Positions 1-6,608 of a stretch of DNA of 34,928 bases are shown piece after piece. Source of the stretch: Pseudomonas sp. S37 (GTDB lineage: Bacteria; Pseudomonadota; Gammaproteobacteria; Pseudomonadales; Pseudomonadaceae); contig NZ_JACVZC010000060.1 in assembly GCF_016658545.1 (NCBI RefSeq), forward strand, positions 1-34,928, in the 5' to 3' direction. Both the position numbers and the translations under genes were made by a program. The notes under the pieces are model-generated. The model saw only the letters and a list, made by a program, of their open reading frames with translations. It did no database searches and was not told the origin of the DNA. The number at the start of each line of letters is the position of its first letter. Position 1 is the first letter of the stretch.

Positions 1-43
1 GCTGCTTCGCAGCCCATCGCGACACAAGGCCGCTCCTACAGGG
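1..43. repeat. Partial REP-type repeat at window edge
   Basis: The first 43 bases carry one arm of the REP family seen repeatedly in this window (GCTGCTTCGCAGCCC, then CGCGACACAAGGCCGCTCCTACAG). The same arm type, with the same 'ggccgctcctaca' core, occurs at 12575-12696. The partner arm would lie outside the window. It sits just after the 3' end of the histidine phosphatase gene. Confidence 0.6.
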
Positions 44-54
44 AACGCGTCAGG

Positions 55-741
55 TTATCTGGCGGCGCTGGCCAGCACCCGCTGCCAGTCGGGTTCATTC
101 AGGCGGCCGAGGATGCGCGCCTTGCCATTGCCATCCACCGAAACGAACAGCGCACTGGCGTAGCCGCTTGCACGCTCGCCCCCCACGACGTTCTGTTGGC
201 GGGCGAAATGGTCGATGCAACCGTTGTGGGTCACCAGCACCAGGTTATGCCCTGCGCGTTTGTTGGCCAGTGCTTCGCTGGCGAACTGGCTGTCGCAGCT
301 TTCCAGCCAGTCTTCGCTGGTCGCCACCTGGCCAAGAATGAAATGCGCAGTCTGGCGGGTGCGCAGTTTCGGGCTGCTGAGCAGGTCGGTGTTGTCCAGG
401 CCCAACTGGTGCAACCCTTGGCCGACGCGGCTGGCGGCCTGGCTGCCGGCCACGGTGATGCCGGTCGGGTCGTCCAGGCAGGGGCCGGGGGCGCTGTCAC
501 AGCGTTCGGCGTGGCGGATCATCACGATCACTGCGCCGTCGGCCCAGTCCTGCAGCAGGCCGCTGTCACTCAATTGTTGCTCGTTGCCAAGGTCCACGAT
601 GTGCGTCCTCGTCGCCAGCCAGGTGGTCAAGGCCGCCACGACCATGCACAGGCCAAGGGCGGCACCGAGGGCTTTGCGCGACAGGCGCCGCTTGCGCCGT
701 GCGTGAATGGCAGAATGCCCCAGGGTATTGCTCGATAGCAT
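55..741 (-). CDS. Membrane-anchored histidine phosphatase family protein
   Basis: A 228-residue protein of the histidine phosphatase (phosphoglycerate mutase-like) superfamily. The catalytic RHAER motif is at residues 76-80 (phospho-accepting His77) and the second catalytic histidine is in 'LVTHNG' (His172). A basic N-terminus is followed by one hydrophobic segment at about residues 23-44, so the catalytic domain is probably periplasmic and tethered to the inner membrane; this resembles the Ais/PmrG group but the substrate cannot be read from sequence. The ATG at 741 is chosen because a GGAG lies 7 nt upstream; an in-frame ATG at 774 would add 11 residues without a clear ribosome site. It is divergent from the acetyltransferase gene and has no operon partner here. 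Confidence 0.85.
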   Translation of the reverse strand: MLSSNTLGHSAIHARRKRRLSRKALGAALGLCMVVAALTTWLATRTHIVDLGNEQQLSDSGLLQDWADGAVIVMIRHAERCDSAPGPCLDDPTGITVAGSQAASRVGQGLHQLGLDNTDLLSSPKLRTRQTAHFILGQVATSEDWLESCDSQFASEALANKRAGHNLVLVTHNGCIDHFARQQNVVGGERASGYASALFVSVDGNGKARILGRLNEPDWQRVLASAAR

Positions 742-920
742 GCGTTGCTCCATTGGCATGGCCGTGGCTGGCACGGCAGAGATGGCGGCATTTTGCTAAG
801 CGAGCTGTCGGGAGCCGGTGAAGGGCGTGTGAAAATTGCATTCGGCTGTTGCCGGCTGGGTGAAACCCTTGCCCGCGCCTACGCTGTAAACTGCAACACG
901 GCAAAAGCGGAGCAGGCCCG

Positions 921-1490
921 ATGACCCCTATCCTTCAACTGGAAAGCGCACGGCTGGTGCTGCGCCAATGGCACGACGACGACCTGCGCGAGTTCGCCGC
1001 ACTGAATGCCGACCCGCAGGTAATGCGTTACTTTCCAGCGCCATTGACGCGCCTGGAAGCTGCCGCGTTGATTGGCCGGATACGCGGGCACTTCAACGAA
1101 TACGGTTTTGGGTTATGGGCCCTGGAGCGCAAGGACAGCGGCGCGTTCATCGGCATGACCGGCTTGCTGCATGTTGGGTTTGATGCCGACTTCACACCGG
1201 CCGTGGAGATCGGCTGGCGCCTGGCCCGCCGCCACTGGGGCCTGGGCTTTGCCAGCGAAGCGGCGTGGACCTGCCTGCGTTGTGCTTTCGCCCAATTGCG
1301 CCTGGAAGAGGTGGTGTCGTTCACTAGCGAGAGCAACCTGCCCTCGCAGAAGGTCATGCAAGCCATCGGCATGCAGCAGGACCTGGCCGGCAGCTTTGAA
1401 CACCCCCGCCTGCCTGAAGGCCACCCATTGCGCCCGCATGTGCTGTACCGCATCGACCGTGCGCACTGGGAGCGCACCCTGCGCGCCTGA
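921..1490 (+). CDS. GNAT family N-acetyltransferase (RimJ/RimL-like)
   Basis: A 189-residue protein that fits the acetyltransferase_3 (RimJ/RimL) branch of the GNAT family in length and layout. It opens with the typical 'LESARLVLRQWHDDDL' strand, contains 'FIGMTGLLHV' in the core sheet, and has the acetyl-CoA-binding region around 'WRLARRHWGLGFASEA' (about residues 97-112), followed by 'NLPSQKVMQAIGM' near residue 142, characteristic of the family. It should transfer acetyl from acetyl-CoA to an amine of a protein or small molecule in the cytoplasm; the acceptor is not predictable. Start ATG at 921 is preceded by GGAG. It stands alone, 96 nt before tesB. Confidence 0.88.
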   Translation: MTPILQLESARLVLRQWHDDDLREFAALNADPQVMRYFPAPLTRLEAAALIGRIRGHFNEYGFGLWALERKDSGAFIGMTGLLHVGFDADFTPAVEIGWRLARRHWGLGFASEAAWTCLRCAFAQLRLEEVVSFTSESNLPSQKVMQAIGMQQDLAGSFEHPRLPEGHPLRPHVLYRIDRAHWERTLRA

Positions 1491-1586
1491 ATGCACGGCC
1501 ATGCCCGGCGCGAATGACAAACCCTGTATTATTTGCCCTCATAAAGAGTGCTGTAGAGACGTGTTGCCTTGCTAGGAGAACCCCCG

Positions 1587-2456
1587 ATGAGTCATGTGTT
1601 GGACGACCTGGTCGATCTGTTGAGCCTCGAGTCCATCGAGGAGAACCTGTTCCGTGGACGCAGCCAGGACTTGGGCTTCCGCCAGTTGTACGGCGGGCAA
1701 GTGCTGGGGCAGTCGTTGTCGGCCGCCAGCCAGACGGTCGAGGACGCACGCCATGTGCACTCGCTGCATGGTTACTTCCTGCGCCCGGGCGATGCCAGCC
1801 TGCCGGTGGTGTACTCGGTAGACCGCGTGCGTGATGGCGGCAGCTTCAGCACGCGGCGGGTGACGGCGATCCAGAAGGGCCAGACCATCTTTACCTGCAG
1901 CGCCTCGTTCCAGTACGACGAGGAAGGCTTCGAGCACCAGGCGCAGATGCCTGACGTGGTCGGCCCGGAAAACCTGCCCACCGAAGTCGAGCTGGCGCGG
2001 GCCATGGCCGACCAGCTGCCCGAGCGCATTCGCGACAAAGTGCTGTGCGCCAAGCCGATCGAGATCCGCCCGGTTACCGAGCGTGACCCGTTCAACCCCA
2101 AGCCGGGCGACCCGGTGAAGTACGCCTGGTTCCGTGCCGACGGCAACCTGCCCGACGTACCGGCGCTGCACAAGTATATGCTGGCCTACGCCTCGGACTT
2201 CGGCCTGCTGACCACCTCGTTGCTGCCGCATGGCAAGTCGGTGTGGCAGCGCGACATGCAGATCGCCAGCCTCGACCACTCGCTGTGGTTCCACGGCAAC
2301 CTGCGCGCCGACGAGTGGCTGCTGTATGCCACCGACAGCCCCTGGGCCGGTAATTCCCGTGGCTTCTGCCGTGGCAGTATTTTCAACCAGGCCGGGCAAC
2401 TGGTGGCATCGTCGAGCCAGGAAGGCCTGATTCGCCATCGCAAGGACTGGGCATGA
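1587..2456 (+). CDS. tesB: Acyl-CoA thioesterase II
   Basis: A 289-residue double-hotdog thioesterase that hydrolyses fatty acyl-CoA to free fatty acid and CoA in the cytoplasm. N-terminal hotdog: 'RQLYGGQVLGQSL' (about residues 32-44) and 'HSLHGYFLRPGD' (58-69). C-terminal hotdog carries the catalytic residues known from E. coli TesB at the same numbers: Asp204 in 'YASDF', residue 228 (Ser here, Thr in E. coli) in 'ASLDHSLWFH', and Gln278 in 'SSSQEGLIR'. The ATG at 1587 follows AGGAG (1575-1579); a TTG further upstream is in frame but has no merit as a start. The stop overlaps the HAD phosphatase start by 4 nt (ATGA), so the two are translationally coupled. Confidence 0.96.
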   Translation: MSHVLDDLVDLLSLESIEENLFRGRSQDLGFRQLYGGQVLGQSLSAASQTVEDARHVHSLHGYFLRPGDASLPVVYSVDRVRDGGSFSTRRVTAIQKGQTIFTCSASFQYDEEGFEHQAQMPDVVGPENLPTEVELARAMADQLPERIRDKVLCAKPIEIRPVTERDPFNPKPGDPVKYAWFRADGNLPDVPALHKYMLAYASDFGLLTTSLLPHGKSVWQRDMQIASLDHSLWFHGNLRADEWLLYATDSPWAGNSRGFCRGSIFNQAGQLVASSSQEGLIRHRKDWA

Positions 2457-3043
2457 GCCTGGGCGAGGTGCGCAACTGGGTGTTCGACATGGACGGCACC
2501 CTGACCGTGGCGGTGCACGACTTTGCCGCCATTCGCGTGGCACTGGATATTCCGGCCGAAGACGACATCCTTACCCACCTGGCCGCCTTGCCAGCGCAGG
2601 AAGCTGCGGCAAAGCATGCGTGGCTGCTGGAACACGAGCGTGACCTGGCAATTGCCTCCACCGCCGCCACCGGGGCAGTGGAACTGGTGCGCGAGCTGGC
2701 CCAACGCGGTTGCCGGCTGGGCATCCTGACCCGCAATGCGCGTGAGTTGGCGCATGTGACGCTGGAGGCCATCGGCCTGGCGGACTGCTTCCCGGTAGAG
2801 CACATTCTTGGGCGTGACGAGGCGGCACCGAAGCCGAGCCCGGATGGGTTGCTGAAGATTGCCCATGCCTGGGGCGTGGCGCCGAGCGAGCTGGTGATGG
2901 TGGGCGACTACCGCTTTGACCTGGATTGCGGGCGGGCTGCGGGGGCGCGGACGGTGCTGGTGAATTTGCCGGACAACCCTTGGCCGGAGCTGGTGGATTG
3001 GCATGCGGCGGATTGCCGGGCGTTGAAGGTGATGCTGGGCTGA
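2453..3043 (+). CDS. HAD family hydrolase (phosphoglycolate phosphatase-like)
   Basis: A 196-residue haloacid-dehalogenase-superfamily phosphatase. Motif I is 'DMDGT' with nucleophile Asp12 and Asp14; motif II threonine is Thr93 in 'LTRN'; motif III lysine is Lys127 in 'APKPSPDG'; motif IV acidic residues are Asp152 and Asp156 in 'GDYRFD'. A small helical cap lies between residues about 20 and 80, as in the phosphoglycolate phosphatase/PGMB group. Its substrate is presumably a small phosphorylated metabolite; nothing in the sequence specifies which. It overlaps tesB by ATGA and is followed after 19 nt by a REP pair that probably marks the end of the transcript. Confidence 0.9.
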   Translation: MSLGEVRNWVFDMDGTLTVAVHDFAAIRVALDIPAEDDILTHLAALPAQEAAAKHAWLLEHERDLAIASTAATGAVELVRELAQRGCRLGILTRNARELAHVTLEAIGLADCFPVEHILGRDEAAPKPSPDGLLKIAHAWGVAPSELVMVGDYRFDLDCGRAAGARTVLVNLPDNPWPELVDWHAADCRALKVMLG

Positions 3044-3062
3044 GTCTTGTGTTTCCTGGGCG

Positions 3063-3137
3063 GGCCTCTTCGCGGGTAAACCCGCTCCTACAAGGATCGC
3101 GCAACAGTGTAGGAGCGGGTTCACCCGCGAAGAGGCC
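3063..3137. repeat. Inverted REP pair
   Basis: Two near-perfect complementary arms: 'ggcctcttcgcgggtaaacc...' from 3063 and its mirror ending at 3137, separated by about 15 nt. Each arm also contains its own palindrome (CGCGGGTAAACCCG type). It lies between the HAD gene and the dehydrogenase gene, where it may act as a transcript-end stabiliser. Confidence 0.85.
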
Positions 3138-3188
3138 AGACCTGTCTATGCTGAACCCCATTCTTCACTCTGATACGGAGACCCACCC

Positions 3189-4199
3189 ATGACCAGCAAG
3201 GCCATCTACGTTCAACCCGGCGGCGGCTACGACAAGGTCGAGGTCGGCACCAGCGAGGCCGCTGCACCCCAGGCCGGCGAGATCACCGTGCGCCTGCACG
3301 CCAGCTCCCTCAACTACCACGACTTCGCTGTGGTCAGCGGTATGTGGGGCCCGAGTGAGCGGCGCATTCCCATGGCCGATGGCGCTGGCGAAGTGACCGC
3401 AGTGGGCGCTGGCGTCAGCGAGTTCCAGGTTGGCGACAACGTGGTCAGCACCTTCTTCCCCGACTGGCTTGATGGCCAGGCCAATGTCGAGGGCTTTGCC
3501 CGGGTACCGGGTGACGGCATCGACGGCTACGCCCGTGAACAGGTCACCGCCCGCGCCACAGCGTTCACCCTGGCACCCAAGGGCTTCAGCCATGCCGAGG
3601 CGGCTACCCTGACCACCGCCGGCCTGACGGCGTGGCGTGCGCTGATGAGCGACGATCACCTCAAGCCCGGCGACACGGTGCTGGTGCAGGGTACCGGCGG
3701 GGTGTCGATCTTCGCCCTGCAGTTCGCCAAGCTGGCCGGTGCGACCGTCATTGCCACCTCGTCCAGCGACGCCAAGCTGGAGCGCCTGAAGGCCCTGGGT
3801 GCCGACCACCTGATCAACTACAAAAGCACCCCGGCCTGGGGCGAGAAAGTGCGCGAGCTGACCGGCAACCGTGGCGTTGATCATGTGATCGAAGTGGGCG
3901 GCCCGGCGACGCTGGAGCAATCGATGATTGCTGCGCGCATTGGTGGGCATGTGTCGCTGATCGGCATTCTTACCGGAGTGGCCGGGCAACTGCCGTTGGT
4001 GCAGGCGCTGGTGCGGCAGATCCGCCTGCAAGGGGTGCTGGTGGGCAGCCGTGCGCAGCAGCAGGCAATGGTGCGGGCCATTGATGCCAACGGTTTGCGG
4101 CCGGTGGTGGACAAGCATTTCGAGCTGGAACAGATTGTCGAGGCGTTCCGTTACCAGGAGAGCAACCGGCATTTCGGCAAGATCTGCCTGACCTGGTAA
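3189..4199 (+). CDS. Zinc-independent alcohol dehydrogenase / quinone oxidoreductase-like (MDR family)
   Basis: A 336-residue medium-chain dehydrogenase/reductase. The N-terminal GroES-like domain has 'LHASSLNYHDFAVVSG' (residues 36-51), where catalytic-zinc enzymes carry a cysteine; the lack of Cys and of the structural-zinc Cys cluster points to the zinc-free quinone-oxidoreductase-like branch. The Rossmann domain has 'GTGGVS' at 168-173 for NAD(P)H. It likely reduces a quinone, enone or aldehyde in the cytoplasm using NAD(P)H. The ATG is preceded by GGAG. It is monocistronic, set between two REP pairs. The substrate is unknown. Confidence 0.88.
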   Translation: MTSKAIYVQPGGGYDKVEVGTSEAAAPQAGEITVRLHASSLNYHDFAVVSGMWGPSERRIPMADGAGEVTAVGAGVSEFQVGDNVVSTFFPDWLDGQANVEGFARVPGDGIDGYAREQVTARATAFTLAPKGFSHAEAATLTTAGLTAWRALMSDDHLKPGDTVLVQGTGGVSIFALQFAKLAGATVIATSSSDAKLERLKALGADHLINYKSTPAWGEKVRELTGNRGVDHVIEVGGPATLEQSMIAARIGGHVSLIGILTGVAGQLPLVQALVRQIRLQGVLVGSRAQQQAMVRAIDANGLRPVVDKHFELEQIVEAFRYQESNRHFGKICLTW

Positions 4200-4220
4200 T
4201 CAGCCCTTGCGGTGATCGCC

Positions 4221-4292
4221 TGTGGGAGCGGGCGCGCCCGCGAATGCGATGCCGGCTTTACGCCTGCATTCGCGGGTAAACCCGCTCCCACA
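4221..4292. repeat. Inverted REP pair
   Basis: Arms 'tgtgggagcgggcgcgcccgcgaatgc' and 'gcattcgcgggtaaacccgctcccaca' mirror each other around a short 'gatgccggctttacgcct' centre. The orientation is opposite to the 3063-3137 element: the GTGGGAGCGGG part is on the outside here. It lies between the convergent dehydrogenase and sensor kinase genes. Confidence 0.85.
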
Positions 4293-4325
4293 GGTCCCTG
4301 CTAACTCAATGAATTGAATGTTGTT

Positions 4326-5696
4326 CTATGAGAGCTGCCTTGGCAGGTCGAGGGTTACCAGCAACCCTCCGCCCATGCGCGGCCCCAGCTTGAGGCTGCC
4401 GCCATGGGCGCTGGCAATGCTGGCGGCAATGCTTAGCCCCAGCCCGTGGCCGCCACCGCTGCGTGACGGGTCGGCCTGGTAGAACGGCTCCAGCACCCGC
4501 TGCATATGCTCAGGCTCGATCCCCGGGCCACGGTCGCCAATTTCGATACGCAAGCGGTCCGGCGTGTCACGTACCTCGATATCCACAGGCCCGGGCGCAT
4601 GCCGCCGGGCATTCTCCAGCAGGTTCTGCAGGCAACGGCGCAGGCCACTGGGGTGGGCGCTGTAGGGCAGGGCATGGCCGGTCACGTGCACTACGCAACC
4701 GAGGTCTTCGAAGTCGGCCTGCAGCCCCTGCAGCAACGCGTCGATGTCCACCGGCTCGCGGACATTCTCCAGCTCGCCGCTGCGCAGGAAGTCGAGGCTC
4801 GCCGAGACCATGTCTTCCATGTGCTGCAGGTCGCTGCGAAAGCGCTGGCGCATGGCTTCTTCAGGCAGCAGCTCGGTTCGCAGGCGCAGGCGGGTGATGG
4901 GCGTGCGCAGGTCGTGGGACACCGCCGCAAAAAAACGCGTGCGCTCGGCAATGCTGTCGATCAGGCGCTGCTGCATGGCATTGAATGCCTGGGCTGCGCG
5001 GCGCACTTCCTGCGGGCCATCCACACTCAGCGGTGGGCGGTGGATGTCCTGGCCCAGTGCTTCGGCGGCGGCGGCCATCTGCTTCAGCGGGCGCAAGGCC
5101 AGGCGCACCGCCAACAGCGCGATCAGCACCACGGCAATGGTCCGCAGCAGGTAGATGCGCAAGATGAAGTCGAACACCAGCGAGCCGATCGAAGCATTGC
5201 GCCAGCCCTGGTCTTCGGTGGCTTGCAGGAACAGTGAGCGGCCATCGGGCAAGGTCAACTGCACCTCGGCACGGACACTGGCGGGGGTGCCACGCAGCAA
5301 CATGGGCGCGCCACCGGTGTGGCCATCGGGGCCGATGAGCTGCAGGCCCAGCAAGCGCACCTGCGCATCGCCTGCATTGCGCGCGGCCAGCAAGCCACGC
5401 AGCAGTTGTTCGTGCGCCGGATCAGCCGCTGGCATGTTCGCCGTTGCCGCTGGCAGGCGATGCCAGCGTGGCGACTCCATGCCGGCGAGCAAGGCATCCA
5501 GCTGGGCCGGCTGGTTGCGGGCGACCTGCAGCAGGTCGGCCATGCGCCCGGCAAGCAGGCGCAGCGGTATTTCCATCACCTGGGTCTGGCGCACTTCGTA
5601 CCAGATGCTGCTGGTCAGCAACTGCGAGGCCAGCACGCCGCCGACCAGGATCATCACCATGCGGCCCTGCAGCGAGCGTGGCCACCAGCGCCTCAT
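4326..5696 (-). CDS. Two-component sensor histidine kinase (EnvZ/PirS-like)
   Basis: A 456-residue membrane sensor kinase. TM1 is at about residues 13-33 and TM2 at about 176-200, enclosing a ~140-residue periplasmic region with no recognisable domain. HAMP follows ('LRPLKQMAAAAEALGQD', about 201-255), then HisKA with 'SHDLRTPITRL' (phosphorylated His261), and HATPase_c with the N-box 'NLLENARRHAPG' (Asn362), G1 'DRGPGIE' (Asp388) and the G-rich 'GGGHGLGLSI' (414-423). Its ATG overlaps the stop of the response regulator gene by 4 nt, so they are co-translated. Divergence from a siderophore receptor suggests it senses a ferric siderophore or iron-related signal, like PirS/PfeS of P. aeruginosa; this is inference from context. 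Confidence 0.93.
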   Translation of the reverse strand: MRRWWPRSLQGRMVMILVGGVLASQLLTSSIWYEVRQTQVMEIPLRLLAGRMADLLQVARNQPAQLDALLAGMESPRWHRLPAATANMPAADPAHEQLLRGLLAARNAGDAQVRLLGLQLIGPDGHTGGAPMLLRGTPASVRAEVQLTLPDGRSLFLQATEDQGWRNASIGSLVFDFILRIYLLRTIAVVLIALLAVRLALRPLKQMAAAAEALGQDIHRPPLSVDGPQEVRRAAQAFNAMQQRLIDSIAERTRFFAAVSHDLRTPITRLRLRTELLPEEAMRQRFRSDLQHMEDMVSASLDFLRSGELENVREPVDIDALLQGLQADFEDLGCVVHVTGHALPYSAHPSGLRRCLQNLLENARRHAPGPVDIEVRDTPDRLRIEIGDRGPGIEPEHMQRVLEPFYQADPSRSGGGHGLGLSIAASIASAHGGSLKLGPRMGGGLLVTLDLPRQLS

Positions 5697-6415
5697 TCGC
5701 TGGCCACCTCATCGACGGTTAGCATGTAGCCCTCGTTGCGCACGGTGCGGATCAGCGCGGGGTTGCGCGGGTCGTCGCCCAGGTGCTGGCGCACCCGGCT
5801 GACACACACATCGATGCTGCGGTCGAACGGCTCGCGCTCGCGGTCGAACACGTGGTTGAGCAAAAAGTCCCGGCTCAAGGCCCGGTTGGGGTGCTGCAGC
5901 AGCAGGCGCAGCAGGCGGTAGTCGGAATTGCCCAGGCTGATCACCAGCCCGGCCGGCGAGCGCAACTGCCGGGTGGTGGTGTCCAGGCGCCAGCCGGCAA
6001 AGCGCAGGCGGCTGACGTCGTCGACCCGGGCGCGTTCGGGGAAGCTTTGCGTGCGGCGCAACACCACCTTGATTCGTGCCAGCAGTTCACGTGGGTCGAA
6101 GGGCTTGGCCAGGTAGTCGTCGGCGCCCATCTCCAGGCCCACGATACGGTCCACCAACGTGCCGCGGGCGGTCAGCATGATCACCGGGATGTTGCTGCGT
6201 GCGCGCAGGTCGCGGCACAGGCTGAGGCCGTCTTCACCAGGCAGCATCAGGTCCAGCACCACCAGGTCGACCCGTTGCTCGTCCAGCCGGCGGCGCATCT
6301 CGCGGCCTTCGGCGGCCACCGAGGTACGGTAGCCGGCCTCAGCCAGGTAAGTGGACAGCAGTTGGCGTATCTCGGAGTCGTCATCGACGATCAGGATGTG
6401 GTCGGGCTTGGTCAT
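5693..6415 (-). CDS. OmpR-family response regulator
   Basis: A 240-residue response regulator. The receiver domain has the acidic pair at Asp11-Asp13, phospho-acceptor Asp55 in 'VVLDLMLPGEDG', Thr82 in 'LTAR' and Lys104 in 'AKPFDP'. The C-terminal winged helix (about 140-235) has 'SRDFLLNHVFDREREPFDRSID' and 'VRNEGYML', typical of the OmpR/PhoB class. The ATG at 6415 follows AAGG at a good distance; a TTG at 6430 is in frame but less likely. It is the first gene of the regulator-kinase pair and lies 193 nt from the divergent receptor gene. It probably activates that receptor and perhaps the whole iron block through the repeats at 6482-6532. Confidence 0.93.
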   Translation of the reverse strand: MTKPDHILIVDDDSEIRQLLSTYLAEAGYRTSVAAEGREMRRRLDEQRVDLVVLDLMLPGEDGLSLCRDLRARSNIPVIMLTARGTLVDRIVGLEMGADDYLAKPFDPRELLARIKVVLRRTQSFPERARVDDVSRLRFAGWRLDTTTRQLRSPAGLVISLGNSDYRLLRLLLQHPNRALSRDFLLNHVFDREREPFDRSIDVCVSRVRQHLGDDPRNPALIRTVRNEGYMLTVDEVASE

Positions 6416-6481
6416 GCGGAGCCTTGGCAACAGGGCCGGGGAGCAGTTCGGGAGGGCACCTTACACCGCGCCTTGCCGGGC

Positions 6482-6532
6482 GAATGTAATGGAATGTGTT
6501 GCCGGGCCATTGGCCTGCACGGCAATACATTC
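6482..6532. promoter_or_regulatory. Candidate response-regulator operator (three GAATGTnnTG repeats)
   Basis: Two head-to-tail 10-mers, GAATGTAATG (6482-6491) and GAATGTGTTG (6492-6501), sit exactly one helical turn apart on the plus strand. A third copy, GAATGTATTG, is on the minus strand at 6523-6532, which makes an inverted repeat with the second copy. Tandem repeats of about 10 nt are the usual binding pattern of OmpR-family regulators, and this gap separates such a regulator from the receptor gene. Binding itself is inferred. Confidence 0.5.
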
Positions 6533-6575
6533 GCGGACACAAGCGGGCTGCCGGGCGTCATTAGAATTCCGCAAC

Positions 6576-6594
6576 ACAAATGAGACTGATTTTC
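6576..6594 (+). promoter_or_regulatory. Candidate Fur box before the siderophore receptor
   Basis: The 19-mer ACAAATGAGACTGATTTTC matches the Fur consensus GATAATGAGAATCATTATC at 13 of 19 positions, with a run of seven identical bases (AATGAGA). It ends 14 nt before the receptor ATG and abuts the AAGGAA ribosome site, so a bound repressor would block initiation. The match is moderate, so this is a candidate only. Confidence 0.4.
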
Positions 6595-6608
6595 TTTAAG
6601 GAATTCAC

